Positions 1 to 13,339 of a stretch of DNA of 64,000 bases are shown here, piece after piece (within the stretch, counting starts at the first letter, position 1; each line of letters opens with the position of its first letter). The stretch is from Daucus carota subsp. sativus. Lineage: Eukaryota > Streptophyta > Magnoliopsida > Apiales > Apiaceae. Made by a program: the position numbers and the translations under genes. The DNA lies in assembly GCF_001625215.2 (NCBI RefSeq), contig NC_030387.2:1178001-1242000 (forward strand), in the 5' to 3' direction. Under the pieces are notes generated by a model. That model had not been told where the DNA came from and searched no databases. It saw only the letters and a program-made list of their open reading frames with translations.

Positions 1-3000
1 AGCAACAAAACTAGAGTACATAAATTATAGCTTTAGTGATCATTCGTACAAACACAAGCTGAGATTAATACCTTACAGTTCACACGACATACATATATAC
101 TATATATTAGGAATTGGGACAATAAAAGTTAAAGAGATCAACCTCTAGAACCATATACCAGATGTCTAGATATGAAGGAAATTGTTTTGAAGAGACTATG
201 CAAACTGTTTAACTAAATTTCTTATTCATAATAGAAACACTTTAAAGTTACCTGTACTTCTTTCAGAGTGTCACAAAATTTTCAGATAGAGTGGATTTCT
301 TTTGAGAACACATGAAAGTCATATTAAAGCAGTTAACTAAATGCGATTGTGTTTTCATGGAAAAAACATTTGATTATTATGGAAAAGGAAGTAGCACAAC
401 CTCGCCAAAGCTTACGCCACTGTCTCATTAGACCCTCTTCTGTCATCACTTCATACATAGGGTGTGATATTTGGAAGAACTCTGGCTTTCTTGCTGATAC
501 TATTACCTACACAAGAATAAAAGAGCTCATATTAAGTTAGGTACACAAGTATTTCTTTGATAAATAGGAGTATAAATTAAAATTCCAATAATGAAACTTT
601 CTACTATCCTCATAGCCAGATTACTACATGACAAAGCTTTAGAACTAAGGGAGTGCTTGGTTCATGGTTAATGAGCCTGGTTAACGAGAATCGGAACCTT
701 TATCCATTGTTGGTGTTTGGATTAGCAATTTAGTTGCTTGGAACGGGAACCTCATTCCTCTTAGATGGGTTAATCATTACCTAACTACACCTTGGGATTT
801 CATATCATTCTCATTCCCATTCCGACCAACGATCCAAATCCCCCTAAGTTTACAAAGAAATTCTGTAGGATGACATAAACTATAACATTACACGATCCAC
901 GATCTCAATACTAACCATGTCAAACAGATCTCGCCATTCCATATCAGTAGGAAGAAATCTATCAAATGCGTGCTGCATCATCTCGTCTGTGTAAAGATAA
1001 TCCGAGTTGGTGATAAGCAGGAGCGTCTTCCCAGCCTGATAGAACAAAAACACGTGCTTTCATTATTTATTGTATGTAGCAATTTACCAATAAGAATTAT
1101 AATTGCTTGTTTAAGGGTTAAGTGCTGAATATTAGAGGAAAACAGCTGTATACCTCCTTCTGATCTAAAAGTGCTAGAGGCAGCTCTGGATCAGGCTCAA
1201 CAAAAAGTTCAGGCTTCGACATTATCTCACTCTACATAAATAAAAGAGGTTAGTTCATGTTTCATGAAGGCAATATCAGATCTCAAACACTGACCGTTAC
1301 CTTAAGTCGTCCATCCCCATGGACCTTGAGAATAGCCTTACCAACAGCCTGAAATTTTACATGTTAGCAACACAATTGCATATATTTGTAGTTTGAAACT
1401 AAAAAAGCAAAAGGGAATGAAAGGAGCAGGCCGCCATCATTCATTGCCTTGTAAAGTGATTTATAATTAAGTGGTCCGAGATCTGGTGACATAACTCCTT
1501 CATCCAATCTGTCCACCATCTGAAAGTATTTGTGCAGGCACATTAAAGCAGAGAAATTAAATAAGTGTTCATACAAGGGGCAACTGTAAAGGCCAGAAGA
1601 TCAACTAGAAAGCAACTGGTTGATAGCTGTGATATAATAAAACACTAAACAAAAGATATGTTTTGTCAACATATCAGCTGCAACTGCCTCGTGTAATGAT
1701 CCTCTCGAAAGATTACAAGTTGCAAGAACTCACCTAACACTAAGGAAGAACTCCAGACTGCCAATAGAGCAATCTGAGTGCTTTAATCTAAATGCACTTG
1801 GAAATTAGCAACAACATTCAAAATAACTAAATAAGACCATGGAACTATTCATTATAAAAACATGGACATGAACCCTGCTTAATTGCAATTTGAGATGCAA
1901 GGTTGCATGCAAAAACCAGGTTAACAGTTAAAACCTCTCAACTTGTCAAAACAAATAAAATACACTTCACAGTGGCTTATAGTAAGAGAAGACATACCTG
2001 CATATAAGCCACTGCCTCTGGAATGGAGAATAGAGTATTAAGAAATTTCCATTGACTCTCCTTACGCAACTCGACTATCTCCTTTCCATACATCATACTT
2101 TCATGCAAAAAAGTTAACAGGCACTATCGTAAAATTGAGCACATATCTAAGCTATTAATATAAAAATGCATGGATATTAAGGTGCCAATTAAGCTTAAAT
2201 TTATGACCATACTCATGCCCATAGAGAAATAATAGTTCATACTATAACTAACTATATAAGTGGTTTAAATATTGGTCACTGTAAAAGACAGGGCATAACA
2301 ATTACCTGCAGGACCGCCAATGCATATGTAAATATGTCGCATTTAGCGGCATTTCAATGAATTATATATTCTCAAAATGATTATCATTTGTACAAAATAA
2401 GATATTAAAATAAAGTCACACCTCACAGCTTGAGTTGGGAGCATATGTGTGCCATGCATAGCTCTATTCACACATCCAAATTGGTCTGCTTTTACTAAGT
2501 TCCCTCGCTCTTTGTCAATGGCAAGACCTCTAATAACCTAGCAGAATAACAAAGCAGGACAGTATTACCTAGTGAAGGATTAATTAAAAGCTGCTTATAA
2601 ACATTTCAACTCAATGCACACTGACAAAAAAACTTACCAAGTCTGGATCAAAAGCAAGTCCATCAACAGGATATCCCATGTCTTTAAGATTTTCCATACA
2701 ATAATAATAACAGCATCTTCCCCAGGCCTACACGATTATAATTGGATTATCTAGATGGTGAGTAACAGAGTAAGTAACCAACAAAATTTCTTGCAGCAAG
2801 AGAAACCACATGAAGTGTATAGTAAAAATTGACCAGTTCTAATACTTCAGTAAAAAGCATTACCAATTCTACAACTCTAGCATCAAGTACTGCAGTTGAA
2901 TCAACTAACTAAGAAAAAGGAGATAAAACTATCTTGGATGCATGAATAAAGGAGAAGCAAATGTGTTAAATTCGCAATAGAGAAAAGTAGTAGAATTATG

Positions 3001-4769
3001 ATTACCATCACATTGTAATGGATTAATGTAGAATCCATGTCATATCCAATGCAAGTAATTGACTGCAAGTTCAATGGATGGCTACAATATATGCTGCGTG
3101 AAGAATATGTTTTGGACAATATATCCTGCACAAAAATAATGACATAAGAGTGGGAATTAGAGATATTTAACTGCTTACACAACATGACACAAAAAGAGAC
3201 ATAAGGAGCTGTGCATAGTAATAATATACAGATGGTGTGTATCTTAAGGATGTGCTATTAAATCTTGAAAGTTGCACAATTTAACAAGTTAATTGCTATA
3301 TGTTATCACATTCAGTTGGGAACTGGCACTATACCAAGCAGCGCAAATGTTTTTAAGAAATAAAGGTGTCCTTTTTGTACATACAGTATACAATAACTGT
3401 GAAGGGCTGAAAGCATGTCAAAAGTTGTTATCAACTTAGAGACAATTCCCGAAAACCAAATTAAATTAAATAGGCAATAGGAGTGAACAGGGGTAGACCG
3501 ACACATTCAAAGTTCCCTGGGCTAGAGTTTCTAGGACCTAGACAATGAAAGTGTGATTTTGCGGAGTAGGTATACACCGCAGCTAGCTCAAGTACATTAA
3601 GAAATTTGATAAAGATATTGCCCATAAATTGAGTATGTCATCATATTAATATTTTTCATGATCATAATAAGATAATTTTTGTTTAGTTTTGAAAAGTGAA
3701 TTAAAATTTCAGTAATGAAGACAACAATTTATCAAGACTTAACCATATAATCTTAAAAGATAATAAAAATATCAAAGAAATATTTCAATAATTTTTGGAA
3801 TATTATTAGCTAAATATATATTACAAGCTCTCAAAGTTTTTAAAACTAATCATAAAATATAATGATCACTAATGCAGATTTCACTTTTTCATCTAGAAAA
3901 TATAGTTAAAAACTAATACTTATAAAAGTATAATAATGAGAATAAATCAGAGCAAAAAAAGATGAGAATATGTACAAGTATATACAACACTTGTATTTGT
4001 GTTAACTTGTATTTACTGCATCGCTAATACAATACTAAAAAGAGAGTGCATTTAAAAACAATATCAGCAATAATAAATGGAAGGGTTAAGGTTCAACTTA
4101 ATCCATTTTATTATATTGCAGTATGTTTGTATGTTTTCCGCAATTGAGAACAGATTGAAACACTGGGCTAGATAATAAACTGACTGGGCTAGCTGTGAAA
4201 TGAATTAACACAATACTAGTGTTTCTAGATAAACCAGTGAAGCGACTCGGGCTGAACCCTTCACAGCCCAGCCCTAGGTCCGCCCATGGCAGTGAATATA
4301 GATATCAGACACAATTAAGGAAAACAAGAGGTGCACCGGAATTCCAAAGTTCCGGAGCAAGTCCTCGGCCTTCTTAGTTTCAATCCTAGCAATTTCCTCA
4401 ATGGGACCATGTAATGGTGACTGTTCATTGATTCCTGCATTACAATCAAAACCAAATATACAAAATCCTAATTACAATTAGAAGGACTGACTAAACATAC
4501 ATATACAACTAAAATCATCATCTTTGGGAGCTAAAAGATTAAAAAAGCTAAAACTTTATTGACAAAAGAGTACCCTTGTTGAGATTTAAGTTCCCTTCCA
4601 TGCTTTCACCATGATAATCAACATCAGGATTACTGGAAGAATTGATTGAGAAAAGCTCCCCTCCCCCTCCTCTGGCACGTTGAGAGTGTGTAACAGGGGG
4701 TTTACTATTGTCGATGGCAGCGAGAAAGGAAGAAGCCATGAAACTCAAAACACAATTGTTTTTTTCCAA
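1..4769 (-). CDS. HAD-family purine 5'-nucleotidase, copy 1 (partial, runs off window start)
   Basis: Seen: eleven exons on the minus strand, each matching the second copy in length and phase: 4574-4769, 4337-4434, 3006-3125, 2638-2727, 2422-2537, 1998-2097, 1448-1519, 1301-1348, 1154-1231, 916-1035 and 401-506. The remaining exons lie outside the window. The family (IMP/GMP-type cytosolic 5'-nucleotidases, NT5C2-like) hydrolyses purine nucleoside monophosphates. Visible HAD motifs are DMDST (about residues 127-131), the TNSDY motif II and the lysine of RKPEFF. Odd: the conserved WEGRAYDY after motif I reads WGRCCYYY here, and the end of exon 11 (LMRQWRKLW) differs from LMRPCFKAR in copy 2. 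No stop or frameshift is seen, so it is either functional but diverged or in early decay. The start may be the ATG at 4769 or the in-frame one at 4739 (MASSF). Intron 7 starts with GC. Confidence 0.82.
647..848. mobile_element. MITE in intron of 5'-nucleotidase copy 1
   Basis: A block of about 200 bp with near-complementary ends (GGGAGTGCTTGGTT at the left, GATCCAAATCCCCC at the right) lies between exons 11 and 10. A related block in reverse orientation is at about 53589-53798, which supports a dispersed family. The superfamily was not determined. Confidence 0.5.
3530..4300. repeat. Insertion-like A/T-rich block in intron 2 of copy 1
   Basis: Intron 2 of copy 1 is about 1.2 kb against about 0.4 kb in copy 2. 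The extra sequence is A/T-rich and ends near 4300 in a G/C-rich stretch (CAGCCCTAGGTCCGCCC) of a type often seen at DNA-transposon ends. I could not find convincing paired termini or a target-site duplication. Confidence 0.3.
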
Positions 4770-5415
4770 GTTTGTCCGTAATGTTTATAACTCGATACGT
4801 ACATATACTTCCGATGAAGTTTTTCTTTTGTTATTTTAAAATCAAAAATACAAGATTCTATAAATCAATATAATAAAGAAGCACCAAATCAGAAAATAAA
4901 ACATTCCATAAATAAATATTGTGCTTTTATAGATTGTACAAAATTTAATATTTCAAAAAAGCACATTTAATCTATAAATAAAATGTAAAGACAAACATTC
5001 TCCCCCTTGGATCAAAGTAAATGGTAAATGTGTAGAAATTGACAATTTTCACATTAAGTTTAAATTTACCACATTGGGTTAAACAATCGTAAGCAACCTT
5101 GTTCATAACTTACAAAATTTGTGCCGCATAACAACAGTGAGACAAATTTTGTAGCAAATTTAGATGCCAAAATATAGCATCATGCACCCATCTCATTCTA
5201 GTCATGTTACATGTATAAATGAAACCAATCTTAATAAAAGATGCATTTTCATATATTATACAGTGTCTGTGGACTGCAGATCTCTTCTTCAACAATCTCA
5301 ACATGTACAATGGACCTCGTTATCATCCCCGGTAAAGAAGTTTAAAGGGTCAGGCACAATGACGACCTTAACCAATAAGGCATACAATCAGCTTTTGGGT
5401 TAGTAGCTGCTGCTG
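4770..5415. other. Intergenic space between the tandem nucleotidase genes
   Basis: This holds the upstream region of copy 1 (reading leftward) and the 3' flank of copy 2. It is A/T-rich. No other gene is supported. Confidence 0.6.
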
Positions 5416-8400
5416 TTATTGGTTGCTCTCTGGCACGGGGTGGTAAAATGAGTAGGAATCATGAGCAAGTGTCTGTTTGAAACAACAAAACATTTCAGTT
5501 CAACGACAATAAGCCTCATATAGCCTAGTCATAGAAAACTAATACAAAATGAAGAGCAGATGCGAACTTAGAAGAATAGAACACGCTGGATCCCTTTAAG
5601 GCATGTGACAACAGCACGTCTCATGGATATTAAGGTCAAATTTTGAAAAGGTTTTTCTACTAAACTTTGACTAATAGAAGTCGGACTTTAACCACTCCTG
5701 AAAGTTGGTCTAACACCCTTGCTGGCGACAAAACCTTCACTTTTTTATACAGCCTGGCCAGAAAAAGCTCTTCTTTCTCTTACACAATTTCGATAATGAT
5801 ACTCAGATAGAGTCAGTTACTTCACTCTGCCATCAGTTCACACCTACAGCTTAATATAATTGGAATATCATTGTTCTGCTCTGCTGATCAATATTGACTC
5901 AATTACATAATCAGTAACTACTCAATCCCCAGCACCTTAAGGAGATGTCAATTTCAGCCTTTTCTTCTTCTATTTACTGTTTACTTGTATCATATTATTT
6001 AACTAGTCAAGTACTCCGACAGACCAATCATTATATAAGTTTGAGTAACCAGCTATATTATAGGCTACAAACGATAGAAACAAGAAAAAAGAAGCAACAA
6101 GCCAGACAAATGAGATCGCATACCTGCTCCTGTGAACGGAAATACATAAAAGGTGTATAATGGAGGAAATTTGAAACCCTGGAAGTATATATGTCAGCAT
6201 ACCTGCAGGATAAATTGCCAATTTAAAAGCAGATATTTACAGATTTTGCAAACTTAAAATTCTTAATTTACAGACCTTGAACTACATATGCAAATAATAT
6301 GATCTTACTTTTCTATTTGTCTCATCAGATGACTCTTATCCCACAGTCCAGCACGCGAGAGATAACCCCACCTAAATGATTGTTTAGAAAAATCAACTCA
6401 GGTCCTAATATATCAAAAAATACTGGCAGAATTGACTTGCGTCCCTATTGTACATACCCCAGACTACTTAACTTATAATCTTGAATCAACAAAAAAGACA
6501 TACACGGTTCACTATAATCAAAGCTCTCTAACACTAACCTTCTGTTAAAGTGTTCTCCGTCTCTTTCTAGCAATGGAGCAATTTTTGCGTCCAGTCTCTG
6601 CATCACCACTAGTAGCCTCTGAATGCTTTCTGTAAGTTCTTTGTCCTCCATATGTGTTGCAGCGAGGGTCTGGTTGAAATAAAAAGAATGATTAATTAAT
6701 TGTAAGGTCAACAGAATCATACTCAATTTCAAGCCCACGCATCCAGAGACGGCCAAGGCCAACATAAAAAAATAAATAAAAAATCATCATATTACAAATA
6801 TATGAAACTAAAAAGGGGCATTAGATAAATTACCTGGGCAGGACGTCCCGTGGTTCTCCGCTGAAGAGCCAGGCGAAGTTGATTAAATAGATCCCCTACA
6901 ACTTCTTTCTGATTTAAAAGCTCTATCAGCATCGTCCGTTGATCTCGACTATGAATTAAGGCATTATACTGCAATACTAATTATTTCATTAGATATTTAC
7001 AAATAATTAACAAGACATGGAGTCGCCAATCTGTTTTAATTACCAAACGACAATAAATCACGATTTTCAAGCACAGAACCAAGGAATATAATTAGGATTA
7101 CTTAAAAGCAACACCAAGTAATATAACCTCTTCTTCCAGTTCTCGGCATATCAGTGCTGTTCGCCAGCGGAGGTGGACTTTAGATTGGCTTACATCTGTA
7201 TATATATGGTCACCAACATACAATATCTCGTCCCCGTGAATATTTAGAGATTTTTCGACCATCTGAGCACTTCCCCCCGAGTACAACCCCCCTAGTGAAG
7301 AAAAAACAAAAAGAAAGTTAAGTCAATTAACTGACAGTTCACTTCAGATAAATTTGATAATCTGGTTGTGTATCTTAATATTACAAAATAATATATATGC
7401 TATTAGAAGAAACAGAACTGAAATACATAAATTATAACTATAGTGATCATACATACCGACACAAACCAAGGTTAATACATCATTATTTATAGTATATATA
7501 TAGATAGATACATGCATAATGAATTTTGATGGAAAAAAGATAAAAAGATCGACATCTACAAACATAAACTAGATACGAAGGAAATTGCTTTAAAGAGACT
7601 ACGAAAGCTGCTTAACTAACAATGTCGGTCATATAACAGAAACTACGGTCTATATCTACCTATACTTTTTTAAGAGACAATTATGAAACTTTTAAATAGA
7701 AAGATTTTCTTTTCAAAACAAGTGATCATCAAAACAAAGAAATACTAACTAATGGAATCAGACAAAAAGAACTTCTCCTGGCTGTTACCATTAGAAAAAC
7801 ATTTCACGATAACATATAAAGTTAGTAGCATAACCTTGACGAGCCTTAAAACAAGGTCGCATAAGACCCTCGTCTGTCACCACTTCATATAAAGGATGTG
7901 ACATTTGGAAGAACTCTGGCTTCCTTGATGATACAATAACCTACACAAGAACATAAGAGTTCATACTGAGTTAAATACACAAGTGTCTCTTCAATATTTT
8001 TAAATCTAGTATACGGGCAAATGATTTCCATAGCACCAAATGGAGGATAACCATGAAGATGCATATACTTGTTTAGTAGCAAATAACTTAAATCCATAAA
8101 AATCACATAGAAGCATAAAAAGAGCTTGTGTGCTTTCTAATTTATTTAAGTGCCACATTACAATTTGTCAAGCAATGCAGTATAGATAGGAGTATAAATT
8201 GTAATTTCTAGTAAGAAGAGGCTTCATTGTATAAAGATATAAGAATTATAATCTGGCTACCATTGACATTTCTAGATTACAACATAACAAAGCTTAGAAA
8301 TATGGTTACAAGGAAATTATGCAACAGAATAAAAAGTAGAACATACAACAGGATCTCAATACCAACCATGTCAAATAGATCTCTCCAACCCATGTCATTA

Positions 8401-11400
8401 GGAAGAAATCTATTGAATGAGTGCTGCATCATCTTGTCGGTGTAATGATAATCCGAGTTGGTAATAAGCAAGAGCGTCTTACCAGCCTATTAGAACAAAA
8501 ATTGTATGTTCTTAAAATGATTTCATCATATTTTACAAAAGAATAAATCTAATTTATTTTTTCAAATGTCATGTGCTTAAACTCGACGGAATAGAGCTGT
8601 ATACCTCCTTTTGATCTAAAAGTGCCAGAGGCAGCTCAGGATCAGGTTCAACAAAAAGTTCAGGCTTCGACATTATCTCACTCTATAAATGCAAAGGGTT
8701 AGTTCATGTTCTTTGTAGGGAACACCGAAAACCAAATGCTGATAGTTTACCTTGAGTCGTCCTTCCACATGAGCCCTGAAAAGAGCCTTACCAACGGCCT
8801 GAAATTTTAGATGTTAGTAACACTTTTGCATATAATTATAAGTTTGGTGGGGGGGGGGGGGGGGGGGGGGGGTTGGGGGTTCATCATTCATTGCCTTGTA
8901 AAGTGCTTTGTAATCAAGTGGTCCAAGATCTGGTGACATAATTCCTTCATCCAATCTATCCACCATCTGAAAGTAAATTGCACAAGTAGGCACATTGAAG
9001 CAGAGAAATCAGCTAACTGTTGATACAATATAAATGTTCCAACATCAGAAACTTAAAATCATATATACATATATACATATATATATATATGTGTGTGTGT
9101 AGGAGCTCTTATTTTATGCACAAAATCTCAAAAAGCCTTATGAAGTAGTTGTTCAAGCCAAGATAAAAAAGACATTGTAAAGCCCAGAAGAACGATCACT
9201 GAGCAACCCAAAGATGAAAGTAAATATTCACCTAAGAAAGATCACAAGTTGAAAGACCTTACTGACCACTTGAAAGAACTCCACAGTACAAAAAGAGCAA
9301 TTACATTGTAAATGCGATTGGATATCAGCAATAACAGGCAAAATAAGACCATGAATTATTCTTAATAAAATCAGGAACATGAAGAAACCCAACTCGATTT
9401 CATCTAAGGATACAAGGTTGATTGCAAAACCCAAGTTAACTGTTGGAACATCTCAACCTCTTAAAACAAAGAAGATATACTTTTATACAGTGGAAGACAG
9501 TGGGGGAAACTTACCTGCATATAAGCCACTGCTTCTGAAACAGAGAATAGAGTATTGAGAAATTCCCATCTACTCTCCTTACGCAGATCTACAAGCTCCC
9601 TCCCATACAACTCACTTCCATGCATAAAAGTTAAAACGCACTATAGTAAAAATAGATTAAATTTAAGCTATCTATAACAATTGCATGAATAGTAAGGTGC
9701 CAATTCTGCTTTAATTGACACCCGTACCCATGCAAAGACAAAAACAGTAGCTCATACTAACACTAATCACGAAAGACAACCCACAACCAAACAATTTTTT
9801 ATGCCAATGTATATAAATCATTTGGCAGCACTCTTTGAATGCCGACAGGTTCGAATTGTTTATCATTTATTCAAAGAAAATCTGAAAAAACCAACCACAC
9901 CTCACAGCTTGAGTCGATAGCATTTGTGTGCCATGCATAGCTCTCTTCACATATCCAAATCGATCAGCTTTTACTAAATTCCCTCGCTCTTTGTCAATGA
10001 CAAGTCCTCTGATTACCTAGCAAATTATAAAACAGGAACGTATTACCCTGTGAATAATTATTATAAACGTGTACTCTAAGCACGTGTAAGTTGTAACTAT
10101 AGAACTCACCAGATCTGGATCAAAAGCAAGTCCATCAACAGGATATCCCATGCCTTTTAGGTTTTCCATGCAATAATCATAAGCCCGTCCTTCCCAGGCC
10201 TACATTATTATAATCATATAATTTATATGTTCAGTAGTTGAGGCGGAATCTTTCTTGCAGCAAAAAAAAGCACATGAAGTAAATAGTAAATAACGATCGG
10301 TTTAGTACTTCACAAAAGTAGGTACTTGTCAGCATTTCCAAATATACAATGTTGACATCAAGTAATGCCGTTCAAATATTTAACTAATGCAAGAAAAAAT
10401 AAAATTCTAAGAGAACACATGAAAATATTTATCGCTAAATAACATTATAAGCATGCCGTACAAGCTATCTTGAAGGAGTGGAACAATAGAAGGAGAACCA
10501 AACATATTATATTAACAATACAGGGAAGCAATAAAACTATGTTACCATCACATTGTAGTGGATTAAAGTATAATCCATGTCATATCCAATGCAACTAATT
10601 GACCGGAAGTTCAATGTACGGCTACAAAATATGCCACGTGGAGAATATCTTGTGGATAAAGGATCCTGCACATAAATAATATAAGAGTGGGAATTTGGAA
10701 ATAATTTGGTAACATAACATAAGACACATAAAGAGACATATTGGGCTGGAAGTAAAAACATACAAAAGGTATGTATCCTAAAAATATGCTACTCATCTAG
10801 AAAGTTGAGCAATTAAAGAAGATAATTTCAATCCTTTATATATGCAGTTGGGAGTTGGCAGTACACCAAGCATTTCAAATCTTTTTAAGCATGCAAGAGT
10901 TTCTATCATATGTACAGTATACAAATTGTGAAAGCCTAAAAACATCTCAAAAATTGTTATCAACTCAGAGGAAATTTTCGAAAACCAAGTAAAATCCAAT
11001 TTAATGACTATAGTTATCTACAACAAATTAGAAAATCAAACAAGAGCTGCACCGGAATCCCCAAGTTCCGAAGCAACCTCTCAGCCTCCACAGCTTCAAC
11101 CCTAGCAATCTCCTCAATAGGACCTTGCAATGATGCCTGACCATTGATTCCTACATTACAACCAAAACCCAAAATTCAAAATCTCAAACACAAACAGTGT
11201 ATATGACTAAACGCTCAAATACAACCAAAAAAATAACAAAAATCAAATCTCTATGAGCTAAAAGCTAGAATAAAAATAAAAATCAAATCTTTATGAGCTC
11301 AAAGCTACAAAGATTAAAAAAGATTCAAACTTTATGGAAAAGAGAAGTACCCATGTTGAGATTTAAGTCCCCTTTGGTGCTTTCACCAAGATAATCAACA

Positions 11401-11615
11401 TCAGAAGTGTTGGAAGAAGTGACTGAGAAAAGCTCCCCTCCTCCTCCTCCTCCTTGTTGTGTGGTGGTGCATTTACAGAGTTTACTATAATTATTGGCAG
11501 CAGGGGAGCAAGAAAACATGAAATTCAAATCAGAATTGTTGGTTTTCTTGGGAAAAATAAGTGGGTTTTTCATGTAATGAGTGGAGAAGCTGCTGCTGCT
11601 AATACCCAGAGCCAT
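5416..11615 (-). CDS. HAD-family purine 5'-nucleotidase, copy 2 (complete, 17 exons, 613 aa)
   Basis: Seen, in coding order: 11351-11615, 11053-11150, 10546-10665, 10110-10199, 9901-10016, 9515-9614, 8895-8966, 8751-8798, 8605-8682, 8367-8486, 7835-7940, 7128-7291, 6834-6968, 6539-6669, 6309-6371, 6124-6202 and 5416-5472. Together these are 1842 nt in one open frame. HAD motifs are all present: I DMDYT (150-154), II TNS (338-340), III Lys376 in RKPEFF, IV GDHIYTD (D432, D437). The C-terminus carries the family's WGYLSRAGLWDKSHL and YADIYTSRVSNFL blocks. Family knowledge: NT5C2-like enzymes dephosphorylate IMP/GMP in purine turnover. The N-terminal 60 residues are Ser/Asn/Lys-rich and weakly conserved, so they could be an organellar transit peptide (inference). 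Intron 7 has a GC donor and a 24-nt G run. Confidence 0.92.
8849..8872. repeat. G24 homopolymer in intron 7
   Basis: An uninterrupted run of G on the plus strand, inside intron 7 of nucleotidase copy 2. The matching place in the pseudogene copies also carries a G or C run (21526-21538, 32941-32966). Copy 1 has no such run. Confidence 0.9.
9060..9104. repeat. (TA)n/(TG)n microsatellite
   Basis: Alternating TATACA, TA and TG repeats in intron 6 of nucleotidase copy 2. The TA tract is also present in both pseudogene arms (about 21690-21718 and 32297-32340). Confidence 0.8.
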
Positions 11616-11978
11616 TTTTTTGAATTGCTACAGCTTCTGGTTACACTATCTGAGTGTAAAACACAGAGAAGACCAAGAAGAAAGAGTTGAGAAAAGGGGG
11701 GGCCTGGGCTGGGTTGAATTATTTGAGTTTGTAATTTGTTATTTATTTCTGCACCTCTGCTTTCTGCAAAACCCTGCGTGCTTTTGCTCACAAATTGACA
11801 GGACGAAACCCCAGATGATTCCTCTTTTTATTTTTAGTTTTATTTTTATTTTTGCGAAATATCCTGTTTTAGAATCTCGTATTCTCCTCGTGTAAAATAC
11901 ATTTTCGGTTGTCGTTTTCGGCAATAAATATGATTTTTCTAATTTCCATGTTTCGGTTTGGCTCATACTTATCTACTT

Positions 11979-12186
11979 GCTCCCTCCATCCCTTTTGTAT
12001 ACGTTTGTTTTCTACTGTTCGATACACACTTTAAAACTCTTATAAAATATAGTTTTATAACTTATTTTTTAAATTTTTCTTTTTATAAAAATATGAATGT
12101 TATATTTTTATAAAAAAAAAAAAATTGCAGAACTATATTTTATTGAAGTATTAAAAGTCATGTCGTGTCTCCGGAACCGAGGGAGT
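11979..12186. mobile_element. Stowaway-type MITE (degenerate)
   Basis: The ends read CTCCCTCCATCCC and CCGAGGGAG in inverted orientation around an A/T-rich core of about 200 bp. This is the terminal pattern of plant Stowaway/mariner MITEs. The TA target duplication is not clear. Confidence 0.55.
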
Positions 12187-12337
12187 GTGAATGTTGTGAG
12201 AGAAAGCAACTTAGAGAGAGAAAACTCTAACATTATGTATTACTGAAAGTGTTTGTATAAAAATTGTGTAAAACTGTACAAGCTCAACTTGTTTATATAG
12301 ACCACAAGTTAAGGCCGGAAAATCAGTTACTACAACT

Positions 12338-13057
12338 AGGGATGGGCATCGGGCCCCTTCGGGTCGGGGATCGCTATACCCGGCCCCGATCCCCGAATTC
12401 AAACTCAATCCCCATCCCCGGCCCGATCCCCATCGGGGATTATTTTTCGATCCCCATCCCCGGCCCGATCGGGATTCGGGGATACCCGCGGTGATTCGGG
12501 GATTTTTAATTTAAGCTAAAATTACTATTTAAATTCTTAAATTCATAATTACGATTAGTTTCTAATATGTCTAATTAATACCTAATCATTTTAATAAACA
12601 GATCTTCAATGATTTAATTATGACTTTTTTAGTTTTAAGACTTATATTAATAGAAATAAATATTAAAATTTATTTCAATAAATTTAATTATATTAAAGAG
12701 GGATATAAACATGTTGATATATGATTATAAACATGTGAAAATTCATGATTGAAGTTGACCTAAAGAGGTATATAAACATGTTAATAAATGATCATAATAT
12801 ATATATGTATATATTTATATTATATATATAATATATAATATATAATATAATAATCGGGTCGACAATCGGGGGAAATCGGGTCGGGGTTCGGGGATCGGGT
12901 CGGGGGAATGTGAAAAACCGTACCCGACCCGATCCCCGATTTTTTTTCAAAGTCATCCCCGATCCCCGGCCCGTACCCGAAAAAATCCCCGAATCCCCGC
13001 ACTATTCGGTGTGGGGATCGGGTCGGGATCGGGCGGGTCGGGATCAATGCCCATCGT
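12338..13057. mobile_element. Non-autonomous hAT element inside the copia LTR
   Basis: It is flanked by a perfect 8-bp target duplication, CTACAACT (12330-12337 and 13058-13065). The inverted ends are AGGGATGGGCAT and ATGCCCATCGT, and the subterminal regions are dense in GATCGGG/CCCGATC words. The 8-bp duplication and AGGGATGG-type ends fit the hAT superfamily. No transposase is present. Confidence 0.82.
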
Positions 13058-13339
13058 CTACAACTAGCTATCTGGTTAAGCTACTAATTTATGCTGATTA
13101 AACAAAACTATCTATTAATAACTTAACCTTCAAGTTATACTCCCAACACCCCCCTCAAGTTGGAGGGTGAAGAATTCACTCCCAATTTAGACAGAAGAGT
13201 ATGATGTTGTAAACCTGTGAGAGATCAAATCTGGAGTTGGTGAGAAAGTTGAGTTTGCCAACCAACTTTCTGTATTGTATTGTCCAGGATCTGTTAAAGA
13301 AACTCCTTCTCCATGCAGCAGTTTAGCATTAAGATCTAA

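Noticed and set aside
12211..13101. Pro/Gly-rich open frames on both strands
   Set aside because: They come from the GATCGGG word repeats of the hAT element and have no protein features.
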